A DNA stretch of 64,000 bases from Manduca sexta. Lineage: Eukaryota; Arthropoda; Insecta; Lepidoptera; Sphingidae. The notes beneath the pieces were generated by a model. The model worked only from the letters and a program-made list of their open reading frames with translations. It was not told the DNA's origin and searched no databases. Both the position numbers and the translations under genes were made by a program. This document shows positions 13,270-32,091 of the stretch, one piece after another. The DNA lies in contig NC_051130.1 of the NCBI RefSeq assembly GCF_014839805.1, positions 1,736,001 through 1,800,000 of the forward strand, written 5' to 3'. Each line of letters opens with the position of its first letter. The stretch's first letter is position 1.

Positions 13270-13492
13270 ATTTTTTATAGTTTTGAATGTTGAGACGAAC
13301 TTGCCGTTCGCCTGACGGTAAGCGATACGACCGCCCATAAATAGTAGAAACACCATCCAACACTTTGAATTACAAAGTATTTTTGGTATTCCATTCCGCT
13401 AGTTATCCTGAGACATGAGTAGCCAGTACTGGCTACAATGTTCTTCAAACCGGAAGACAACAATGACTATACACTTCTGCTTGGTGGTAGAA
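13270..13492 (-). mobile_element. Dispersed repeat family C copy
   Basis: Minus-orientation copy with the conserved block reading GCGGTCGTATCGCTTACC on the minus strand, next to the T-rich (inverted A-tail) end at 13270. It is truncated at the distal end. Confidence 0.6.
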
Positions 13493-13639
13493 ATAAACAT
13501 TACATATTGTATTTAATAAAAGATAAAAGCAAGTGGATAACCGATATTAAGTCTTCGGAAGTCGCAATCACTCTGCATAATGTAGCAGTAACTTCATTTT
13601 AATTTCTTCTTAAAGCTGAGCTAGAGTAATAATTAAGTA

Positions 13640-13998
13640 AAGCGTTGAGCTGCCCGGATTTGGTGATGACCTTCAGGCGACCGCCGGGCAGTCCCTAACC
13701 TTATACACAACGCAAGGCACACCTACTAAAACTCCGCGGTGGCCCTCTTCGGCGCATTAGGAACGGTTACAGACTTCCTCTGGCGGAAGTGTGTAAGTCT
13801 TCGTCCGCAGTCGCCCCTGAACACTTAATCAAGCAAGCTGGCATAACTGTAAAGATCATACGGAGTTATATGTACCCTGAATTTTTTTTGTACTATATTC
13901 CACATAACACCGCAGTTTATCTCTTGCCGGTCGACATTTAAGACTTCAAATAACATCAGGTGCAATGAAGCCACATTGACGTGCCTTCGATAAAAAAA
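13640..13998 (+). repeat. Probable LINE 3' end with 'ATCAGGTGCAATGAAGCC' tail
   Basis: The last part reads ATCAGGTGCAATGAAGCC, then GCCTTCGATAAAAAAAGG. Related endings occur near 16380, 42835 and 47940. A conserved 3' terminus with a short A tail and variable 5' ends suggests non-LTR retrotransposition. I cannot name the family. Confidence 0.4.
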
Positions 13999-14283
13999 GG
14001 TCTGCGCGACAATGGTACTTCAGTGATTATACAGTCAGTCCGCTTGGATCGCTTTAAGTGCGACCGCCCCCTACAGTACAGGTAGAAACATATAAAAGTA
14101 CATCGCAATCGGATTGGCAGACCTTAATATTTGCAGTTAGATTGGCTCATGAATAAATTTCGACATATTTGCCGACTCTATAAATGCAAAGCTGATGTCG
14201 TGTTGAATTTAATAACTGTCGGTAATGCTGCTTCCTAATATAGGTGTTGCTCGCGGTTTCGTCCGTTTGAAATCTTATCTTTA

Positions 14284-14598
14284 CTGGTGGTAGGTCTCTC
14301 ATATGTAAGAATCCGTCTGGGTATGTACCACCGCAATGTCTATTTCTGCCGCCAAGCAGCAGTGTAGTCACTGTTGTGTTCCGGTTTGAAGGACATTGTA
14401 GTCAGTGTAACTACTGGACATAATAAGACTTAACATCTCATGCCTTAGGAGTGCGAGCGCAGTGGAATACCAAACAATATATTGTAATCCAAGGTGTTGG
14501 ATGGTGTTTCTACTGTTTATAGGCGGTCGTATCGCTTACCATCAGGCGAAAAGCAAACTCTTCCCTTCATACAAAGCAATAAAAAAAATATTAAAAAA
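14284..14598 (+). mobile_element. Dispersed repeat family C copy, long
   Basis: Runs from TGGTGGTAGGTCTCTCATAT to the CAAAGCAATAAAAAAA tail. It contains the 'GCCGCCAAGCAGCAGTG' and 'GCGGTCGTATCGCTTACC' blocks. With the copies at 5868 and 7828 it defines roughly 300 bp of the family. Confidence 0.65.
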
Positions 14599-14679
14599 AA
14601 TCTACCATTCTTTTAATTAATGTCTGTATTTTTCCAGGATAAAATTCAATTTAGGATACCGTACATCTATACACAGATA

Positions 14680-14905
14680 CGCACTCACGCCTTTACTCTC
14701 AAAGGTGTAGGGAGTGGTTCAACGAATGCACTTTGTGCCATGTGTATTCTGCCACATAATGTGATAGATAGCGAACCTATCGGACATAAAATCCAGGCTC
14801 CATGCTAATGCTAAGAAGGAAAATACAATATCATTTTACCTGACTCGGGATTTGAACCCGAGACCTCAGAACAAAAGTCTACGCCACCGTGACAGTTGGG
14901 CATGG
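14680..14905 (-). mobile_element. tRNA-derived SINE, probably family A, diverged
   Basis: On the minus strand the copy has a strong B-box-like block, GGTTCAAATCCCGAG, near 14845. The body recalls family A (GATAGGTTCGCTATC, a CATTATGTGGCAG block). The head retains CACGGTGGCGTAGAC. Confidence 0.55.
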
Positions 14906-15427
14906 TATATCTGTGGCCGAAATGTTATTTAATTTGGCGATTTAGACGTTAATTTTTTACATTTGCGAACTGTAGATAAAGGAAATCTTATACTTGGACC
15001 CATTGGAAACAAAATAATTTAGTTTCACACTATTTTGGCTTTTGTAAAACCATATGAAATGGAATATGTAAATAATACAAAATAAATCTTAATCCGCAGT
15101 ATATTAGATGCTTCAAAATAAAATATTTGTTGAAATCAATTGTCATAAAATTCCAACAGGAAAAAATATTTCGTATCTGCTAAGACATCTTTTAAATAAT
15201 TGTTCAATTATGTTTTGTTTGTTTATCCTCTTAATATTAATTTGTTTTGACGTAGATAGCAAATACAAAAGCATAATGATTTCTTATGTTTACCAGAATG
15301 TTAGATATTGACATAAAACTCTTTTTTAATATGACCATTTTTTCCTGATATCAATTAGCCCCCCTGGACCATGAAGTCTTCGAAACCACAGAAGAAAATT
15401 ATAATAACCAAAACCGCGCCAAATTTT

Positions 15428-15719
15428 CTAAAAATAGCTATCTATATATATAAAAATGAATCCCTATTTCCCTTGGACACGCCATCACGCGTGAACGGCT
15501 GGACCAATTTCACATTTTTTTTTTTGTTGTGTTTGTTATTATCAGGAGAAGGTTCTTATGAAAGAAAATAAATCAAAAAATTGCGCGGAAAACTAGAAAA
15601 TTTAAGAAAACTTTACGAACATACTAATTTTATATAACTGTCAATTGAACTGCGTGCATTGAAGAATGCGTGCTGCAAATTCATAGTTAAGTCGGGACAA
15701 CGTCTGTCGGGTCTACTAA
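15428..15719 (-). mobile_element. Non-autonomous repeat family D copy
   Basis: Reverse copy of the family at 42288 and 47514. On the minus strand it starts with GACCCGACAGACGTTGTCCC and ends AGGGATTCATTTTTATATAT. Three copies share both ends and lack coding sequence. The class is uncertain; a Helitron-like or LINE-derived origin is possible. Confidence 0.55.
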
Positions 15720-17432
15720 TTTTAAAATACAAATGCAATTAACACGACTAACGATTCACCAATAGTGTAAGTACTCAACAAGCATATCCTTATCCTAGCT
15801 CAAGCTATATCCTTGAGAATACCGCTCTTGCTTGACTAAAACACAATTTTCTCAAAGACCAGCAAAGAATCAATTGTTCCACTGATCATGATCACAAACT
15901 CGCTATCGATAAAAACAAGCATAAAAACAATAAATTATTTTGCAGAAGCGAACAAATCCCCAAAGGAGTTACTCGTAATCTGTTTGGAGCCGTCTAAAAC
16001 TCAAGTTATCAAAATAAACGACAGAAAATATGGCATTAAATCTTGGCAAGCGGGTGTAACGACAAACGAGTACTTTATTACTCGCCGGAGACCATAAACG
16101 TAATGAAAACACCACGCATAAAATACGAATCGGTGCTAGTGGAGGCCGCGACAGTAGATGAACTCCGAGATTTAAAATTTTCAGGTACAGTAATTCATAT
16201 TTCTGTCACATCATTAAACAGGGGAACAGTTTGCTAGCATACATCCTCCTTCCTAAAATTTGGGTTCCTTCAAGCGGCACGTGAGGATGCAATTCAGCAG
16301 GCTAGCATAACTGTGCCAACCGTTCCAAGATGTTTTGGGCATCTCTTCACTTAAGTACCATTCGGTGCAGTGAGGCTAAGTTGCTGTGCCATCGATAAAA
16401 AATAATTATATTTGCAACTCCTAACATAAATGCGAGCTAAGAGAACTTGACGATAGATTTGAGGGCTAGGGTTCATTGCTCTTATAGCTTTATGATGTCT
16501 ATATTCATTTATCAGTAAAAGTCTGTGTTACGCTTTCACGGCTTAATACCTGAACCAATTTTGATAAAATTTGAAACGGAGAAAGTTTGAATGATAAGAA
16601 AGGTCATACATAGGCTTTATAAAATGATTTATAGTTTATTTGTATAAAAACACCTTTACATTCCTACTCTGTAGTATGAAATGCAGATTTAAACCCGAAA
16701 GAATAGGGGACCGGCCTATGCTTGATTTTGTACATTATTCTATATATAATGGTTAATAATAAGAAAAAGAAGCACTCCTGCGAAAACTGCATAACAATTG
16801 GTTAAAAAATGAGCGAGTAATTCATATTTAAAATATTGTAATGTGCAGAAGTGGGCGCGATGTGGGGATATCGCTTCATCTCTTTTTTTCGCACGCGTCG
16901 TAATTCCCGATGACGTCACATGTGGATATTTCGTCTCTTTTCTGTTTCTTGTTAATTACCCCTTCCACCGAAATTCAAAGACTTATAACTTGTTGATTTT
17001 TTACCGGATTTTAATAATTCCTTCTGTGTTATAATTTATATTATGTAAATATTTGATAATAGTAAAGAACAAAGATGAGTCCGGTACCCTATTGTGTTGA
17101 AGGTCTCTTAAAGACTAAGTACATGATAATGCTCTTAGAAATGAAGAGAACAGAAATACTTAATAATGTCTGATTGTCAGCGCATCATACTATAAACCAA
17201 TGAATGTATGTAGATGAGTTAGCAGAAAAATAACCTACCTTTTATTCCGGAAAAGAAATTCCATTGCGAATATATTAAAACGGGGACTTTTGTTATAGAC
17301 GCGGTACAATTTCATATTCAACATTCCTTCTATAGCCTATGGTTACAAATGTTATTTGTGTCGTCATTCATTTCAGGCGATTTTTGTTTCAATTTTGAAG
17401 GATATCGAAGATATACTTTAAATTCTGCCATC

Positions 17433-17528
17433 TCGCACTAGGCTAGCGTGGGGGACTAAGGCCTATACCCTTTTAGTTGTAAGGTGGCCCGTTCCCAGCA
17501 GTGGGACAGTAAATAATACAGGGCTATT
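17433..17528 (+). mobile_element. SINE family B 3' fragment
   Basis: Contains CTAGCGTGGGGGACTAAGGCC, then CAGCAGTGGGACAGTA and ATACAGGGCT, matching the last third of the copy at 12252. The tRNA-like head is absent. Confidence 0.55.
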
Positions 17529-19479
17529 CGTGATTGTAAGACGCGGCACCTAGAACAATTTTAGTATCGGGCTTTATGAAATACGTTATAAATTATTTTA
17601 GTTTGCGAGTGCCAACAATTCAGTCCATTTATATTAATCATATATTTTAAACTGTTATTATGTGATCATGGAATAAAAATATAGTAATGGAAAAGTGAAA
17701 AGTATGAATAAAAAGAAAATCAATCTGTAGGGATTTCAGTCTCTTAAAAATCAATAAACACTACCTACATTTTACTGTCAAGAATTCTATTTAATTTATC
17801 TCCTCCGTTATAAGTAGTTAAAAAAGATTTTACAGTGAAAGTAATCATTTGAAAGGACTTAGGAACTAAATTGTTTAAGGCCCAAAACTTTTCCCACTTT
17901 GAATACCAAAGTTTAATTTATAGCGTTCCTAATTATTGTCAACTTGGTGATTTGTCCTGAATTATTAATACCGTAATTTTTCACTGAACACAACTTGTAA
18001 CTGAATTTTTAATTAATAAAGATTGTCAACTTTAATTATAGAGTCAATGATGTAGTCACATTTATATTACTTTAAAATACGAATCATTGGACAGGATCGA
18101 CGGAATTAGTGCTAACATCCAAGCCCAGCAGAAAAAAAATTGGCGCCTCCTTTTCGGAGATTTTTTTAAGTCCCAACTGTAAGCTTATCTATTTGTTTTT
18201 TTGCACAAGCCAGTTTGATTTGGACTATGGCGCCCTTCTATAACCCTTGGCGATCCCCCCTAACGAAGGTATGTGCTCCAAGAAAACTACAAAAAATCAG
18301 CCAGTACCTACTGTAGAAATAGACTAATAGGCAGTATGTATATTAAGTAACCAACTGCCGCCTCATTTTGCTTACAACTTTATCTGAAATGCTGAATATT
18401 TAATTAGGGTCAACTGTGCTAAAATACAATAGTAGCTTGATAAAAAATATATAAAGGCGGAGGAATACTACATAAACAGAACAATTGCGATTGTACTCGT
18501 GTCAGCGGCTGTGGAAACCTCCCTAAGGATCGGTCGGCACCGCACGCCGCTGTTAAATAAATTGGCAACGCACAAAACTTTTGCTCACGTTCATTAAATA
18601 ATTCCAAACAATCATAATACGTTTTGCAAAATTCATTAAAACACAGCGCTACGCTCCAATTAAAAATTTTGAGTTATATTTATAGACACGGATAGAATAA
18701 CAAGTTTTAATCGTTAATAGTTTGAAAGTAATTAACGTTAAATATTGGATTCCCACTGTAATTTTTCTTTTAAAATATTCCTGACATAAACCTTACACTA
18801 AACTTTTTCTATAAAAATGGCTGACATAAACCCCTGAGCAATAGCTCTTGTCATGAAAACGAAACAAGATATTTTGGAAATTGTCTTAGCCCACAAATTT
18901 AGATAATGACCAGGTCACGCGCCACGTAATGCCTTGAACATAAATCCAACGTAATTATTTATGGTAAATTTATACAATAAAGCGGGCTCTCCAGCCCTCG
19001 CCTACGATCCTTGATATTAACTGCTTAGCAATGATTAATTAAGGTGTCCAGTGTTGTGTAATTTACAAGTTTCTTCAACAATACCTTTATTTATATCCAC
19101 AGTGACTAGGTAAGGGGTGGCTGTATGTCCCCGGTGACACCAGACAGGTAACATCCATTTTAGTAATGAGTATGATTAAGTAAAAAAAGTGATACTTAAT
19201 ATTGCTGATAGTAGGATATATTTCAAATCCACCCGAATAGCGACCACCAGCAACAAAGTGTTAAGACCCCCCATAGTGGCCCATGTAAGTGCAGCATGTG
19301 TATATCCGATTGCAACAGGCGGTGTGTGTCGAAAAAATGGATTACCTGTTCGGATTTTTTTATTTCTAGTAGGTATGTATATTTACGTATACCTGCATGA
19401 ATATAATATGATTTAAGTTAAGTAGGGTAGATCGACTAAGATCGGACGATTGTTCATTGAGTATTTTTTTTCTCTAAAT

Positions 19480-20280
19480 ATTCAAGTGGTACCGGCATTT
19501 TATACATCAAACTGTTTATGATAAAAGCAGTTTTTCGTGATAATTTTTAACCGATTTCATAAAAAGGAGGAAGTTATCAATTCGACGTGATTTTTTTTGT
19601 ATTTTTTTAGTTTTTTTTTTGTATATATGTTACTTCAGAAGTCGCTCATTTATTAACCGATTTGATTCGATTTTTATTCGAAAGAATATCTCTCCAGATT
19701 GGTCCCATAACAATTTTTTCAACATCGCTACAGTAGTTTGGTTTTAAAACTAGAATAATTATGTCGTCCAAGAAAACGAAATCGCGAATTTAACTTTCCT
19801 ATCACTTTTTTAGTTATGTTTTTGCATTGAGTTTGGTTGAGTGTACTTCTCACATAGTTATACATATAGCATAAAATCTTTTCCCTGTGTCAGGGGTAGG
19901 CAGAGGCGTAACATTTCAGCGCGATAGTCGTACTATGTGTGAAACATATCAGTTGTGTTTTTAGGTTGGGTTTGTTGACTACTTCTTACATGCTCATTAC
20001 ATATATATATATATGGCATCACACCTTTTCACCTTTTCAAGGGTAGGCAGAGGTGTAACATTTCATCGATCGCGCTGTACTGCGAGCGAAACACATTAGT
20101 TGTGTTTTTACGTTAGGTTTGCTTGAATCTACTTCTTACATATATACATATATATAGCATCACACCTTTTCCCCTTTTCAGTGGTAGGTACTCAAAGGTC
20201 TAACTCCTCAGCGCGATAGTCGTATTGTGAGCGAAACACAACTACGCCATCGAGACAGTCTATTTATTACTATCACAAAA
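19480..20280 (+). repeat. Repeat with three tandem ~140-bp sub-copies
   Basis: From 19866 a block is present three times: AGCATMAMAYCTTTTCCC-like start, GGTAGGCAGAGG, TAACATTTCA, a GCGCGATAGTCGTACT-like block, GAAACACA and an ACTTCTTACAT end. Starts are near 19866, 20010 and 20155, with (AT)n runs between. The upstream part (TTTTAAAACTAGAATAATTATGTCGTCCAAG) and the sub-copy block are shared with 9105-9560 in the other orientation. Confidence 0.55.
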
Positions 20281-21119
20281 AAGTAAAAAATAAAAATAAT
20301 TTTAACAAAACATTAAACCGCCTTCATAAACCACTCAAAACCAAAAAATAATTTCACATAAAAGGTATATATTGGATACCAATTTTGGAGTCGGTGCCTA
20401 ATTAAAATTACATTTTTGGAGTCGGTGCCGGAACCATGTCCGCAGCCACCTTGCAGTGTCTATGCCGAGGATTCAATAGAGACCATAACCCAAGGATGAA
20501 ACGTAACAAGTCACAACAACGTTAAAAACGTGTAGACTAAGGCAATACTATGCGGTCGTTTCGCATTTGTGAACTTTCATTACAGCTCTAGTATGGGCCT
20601 GTATAATCGCCCGTCTAGTTTGTGATTGGTAAACTAACGTAATATAACATTCTAAAAGAAATTGAAATAAATCATTTTTTTTATTTCTATACTCTCCATA
20701 TTATGCACTTTGAGATGTCAATTGCTACGATTTTAACATCTTAACTTTAACGTTGACTGAATGCCTCTATGGCGTAATTGCAATACACGCGTGGCACAAG
20801 TAAAACTACCGTGCCTAGGTCGCTAGTTCCATTAGCAGGACGGGGCAATAACTGACGGGTTTTCCAATTTCTACTGTCGTAGCTCGGAGTCAGGAAATTG
20901 TCATGTAATACTCGTGGCTCAGAAAACATGTAAACCCGTTGGTCCTGTGCCTTATTCGGAAAAGTTTGATTGCAGTCTCACCAAATTGCAATTGAAGGAA
21001 AAAGTACACCCATTACGCACACACTTGTGCACTATATCTCCTTTGTATCTATCTGATATTCGTAGACAGTTTGCAGAAATTCGACTAGGAGGGATTCACC
21101 TCACGTATTAAGCGGTAGT

Positions 21120-21375
21120 TTATACAAATCCTACTAATATAAATGCAAAAGTTTGAGAGTATGGATGCATATATGTATGTTTGTTCTTTCAAGAAAAAAC
21201 TATTAAATGGATTTGGATGATACTTTACAGTAATATTAGTAATAAATCAGAATAACACATAGGCTACAATTTATGACTGGGTAATTTGGTCATAATAAAC
21301 GACACATATCAAGTAAGTCGGAAAAAAAATATTCCGGATAACTTCACGCGGGCGAAGCCGCGAGTAAAATCTAGC
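21120..21375 (+). mobile_element. Non-autonomous repeat family E ('GGGCGAAGCCGCG' end)
   Basis: Starts TCCTACTAATATAAATGCAAAAG and ends TCACGCGGGCGAAGCCGCGAGTAAAATCTAG, ends very common in lepidopteran intergenic DNA. Related ends lie at 46815-46980 and, reversed, at 3855 and 62595. There is no coding sequence. I suspect a non-autonomous DNA element but cannot show its ends. Confidence 0.5.
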
Positions 21376-21424
21376 CGTCCATAAAAAAACTGGTATAATA
21401 AAAGAGTGAATAAACAATCAAGGA

Positions 21425-21430
21425 TTTATT
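21425..21430 (-). terminator. Poly(A) signal of RpS9
   Basis: AATAAA on the minus strand begins two bases after the RpS9 stop codon (21433-21435), implying a very short 3' UTR. Confidence 0.75.
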
Positions 21431-21432
21431 GT

Positions 21433-23300
<1,868 letters not shown>

Positions 23301-23309
23301 GATGGCGAG
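23301..23309 (-). other. RpS9: RpS9 5' UTR, second part
   Basis: Nine untranslated bases lie between the acceptor AG (23310-23311) and the start ATG. They join the leader exon at 24028-24058. Inferred from splice signals. Confidence 0.7.
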
Positions 23310-24027
23310 CTGGAATTGGTGATAAGAATATCAATAATGATATTTGGTGGTTGAGGCAATATAAGGTGAGGAAATAAAACTAAAAAATATTTTTAAGTTA
23401 CGATATCAGATTCTGAAATTGTAATGTGTTGGAATAAAATAAGGGGAGTATTTAAATAATCAGGTTACAATGGAAGGCTACTTATTGAACACATGACACA
23501 TTTTGAGGTTAGAATTTTAAGAGGTTTTTCAAAATTATTGCCGGTGACGAGAAGCCAAAGTTGTGTGAAAACTACTTTTACAGACATTACATTATCAATC
23601 AATTATGAAATATTACAATTTGGGATAATTTGAGTGGCTTGAAAGTATACTTAAAAAACAAACCTAAACAAAAACTGCAATGGATTAGTGAAAAACTATT
23701 GAAACTACTTTCTAAATTTTGGCGGATTGTCGCCACGAGGAGTTTCAAGAGTGAATACCCAAAATTCACACGGAACTTCAGGCTACACCACGCTTGAGAA
23801 GCTACGTTCGTGGCTTTGCTTTTGCCTTGGTGTCCACACAATAACGCCAATAAATTTTAGCGCCTTGTTCTACTTGAAGGCATAGGGGATTGCACGTAAT
23901 CCATTTACATCGTACAAATAGGTTTATAATTACCAAATATTGGTTATAAATATGGTTTTAAACACTTTAATAGTTTTATTTCAACACTTATTTCACTAAT
24001 ATCACAAAATTACAAAATTTTATTCAC

Positions 24028-24058
24028 CTCGTTCCGATAACACGGCTCGCCGAAAAAG
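24028..24058 (-). other. RpS9: RpS9 non-coding first exon with TOP-like start
   Basis: On the minus strand this reads CTTTTTCGGCGAGCCGTGTT, then ATCGGAACGAG and a GTGAAT donor. A cap-site C followed by an unbroken pyrimidine run is the TOP signature of ribosomal-protein mRNAs, which couples translation to TOR signalling. The transcription start at about 24058 is inferred from the motif. The intron to 23310 is about 720 bp. Confidence 0.65.
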
Positions 24059-24059
24059 A

Positions 24060-25140
24060 CACTTGTCAAAAAGAAGGAATAGATTATAGGTTACACGAGT
24101 ATAGACTACATATAGTATCTAAGTAGAGTATACAAAATGCACCATAGACAATACACTTGTCAATGCGATAAATAATGAGAGCTACAATGTAATGATGACT
24201 GTACACACTCGCCGAAAGTTTGCTAACATTTTCAACCAAAAGATAGACCGTTCATAGCTATTTTACTATTTTATTGCTGACATCTATAAATATATATTTG
24301 TACATTGCCAAATATGGTTACGTTTCTATGATGTTCCTTTAAATTAATCATTACATATTCTGAGTTAAATATATCGTATCATGCATGATATATCATGTCA
24401 TAATGTGACAGAAAAATCGTACTTTTATGCTCAGAACTTATGTCTCCAAACTATACAAGCATTGTTCCAAGTATTATGTGCATAAAGAAGCTGCCTAAAA
24501 ACGCCCATAAAAAAGCGGATATATACTTTATTTATGAATGCGTTCATAATTACAGGAAACAGTATGTGTTGTTGTCTATGTAGTAGGTAGTTAGGTATAT
24601 TGAAAATTACAGTTTCTTGTTCAAGTTAAATTTGGGAGTTCTGGCACCATCAAAAACCTATCGGTTCACTTCTGAATTCATCCATAATGTAACTAACAAT
24701 CATATGATCAAATTAAAAAATTTTGATTATTTTTCTTGCGACCAGCTTGGTTTCAATAAAAATATTGTACAAAAGCATATTAGTATTAGGTATAAGAGCT
24801 ACAGTGCTGAATTTATATTTTTAAAAGTGTAGGCCACTTTATTTCCGCCCCATGTAGGTAGGTTTATATAACGAGTGAGCGTCCTCTGAAATCTGCCGCC
24901 CCTAAGAGGCTGTCCATAGGCCCATAGGCCGCGGTCTATACAGCCTATTTACAAATCCAGGACTGAAGATCTATAGTTTCATTAGTTAGCCGGGGAACAG
25001 AAGAAATTTTCTAACATGTTTCCAAAGGCGGTTATAAACGTACTGTTTACAAAAAAAAGACGTCGAAAATGTAAAATTATAAAATTTAATTTAAATATAC
25101 ATAATGTACAGTTGAAATTATAAAAGTAGGTATAAGAAGT
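24060..25140. other. Intergenic region between RpS9 promoter and KRI1 3' end
   Basis: Should contain the RpS9 promoter just above 24058 (minus orientation). I see no gene; the rest is AT-rich. A short AT palindrome around ATGCAT lies near 24375. Nothing else recognisable. Confidence 0.5.
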
Positions 25141-25141
25141 T

Positions 25142-31555
<6,414 letters not shown>

Positions 31556-32091
31556 CTGGTTTATATATTATTATTGATTATACGCCTGGAGAATAATATA
31601 ACCAACAAATTATGTCGACGATTTTTACTCTTTCTTATACATAAAATATTGACATTTGACAGGATGTAATAGGGATGTTATAGTAAATAATTAAATTAAT
31701 CATAGACAAACTTTAATAAAACGCAGTTTATAGATTTAACAATCTCCGCGGTTATAATGTTTTAGGCAGGCATGTACATTAGAATAAAAAATAAATAAAA
31801 AAATAAGTAAATATTTTTAACTAATAGATACAGCAGTTTGAATATCATAATTATGGTTTTAATTTTAGAGTACAATGTGTGGATGAATGTTTTATATTTC
31901 GTAGAAACATCGCGTCTGGCAACAATATTCTAACCTAAATTGATATTTGATTAATCAAATTGAATCAAATCTAGCATTTCTGTTGTACACCGCTGTCGAT
32001 GTTTGTTATTGTTTCTTTACCGCTGCTATAAATCGTCGTTAATTTATAAATGTTAATTTTTTCAATAAGATAGTTCTTCGACTAAGCAATC
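31556..32091. promoter_or_regulatory. Divergent promoter region KRI1 / CPSF73
   Basis: The two start codons lie 536 bp apart on opposite strands, with no other gene between. The region is AT-rich. I see no convincing TATA box at an expected distance, and the exact starts are not determinable by eye. A shared bidirectional promoter is inferred from geometry. Confidence 0.55.

Larger units (their letters stand above)
1..21110. other. Gene-poor, repeat-rich stretch
   Basis: I found no protein gene here that I can support. Open frames are short, lack splice-linked partners and resemble no family I know, apart from a reverse-transcriptase relic near 4 kb. The recognisable content is SINE copies, two hAT-type MITEs, LINE-tail-like repeats and homopolymer runs (a C run near 11080), listed separately. 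The rest is AT-rich DNA with no feature I could name. Confidence 0.7.

Noticed and set aside
16900..16925. TGACGTCA palindrome as a cAMP-response element
   Set aside because: It stands alone in repeat-like sequence with no gene nearby.
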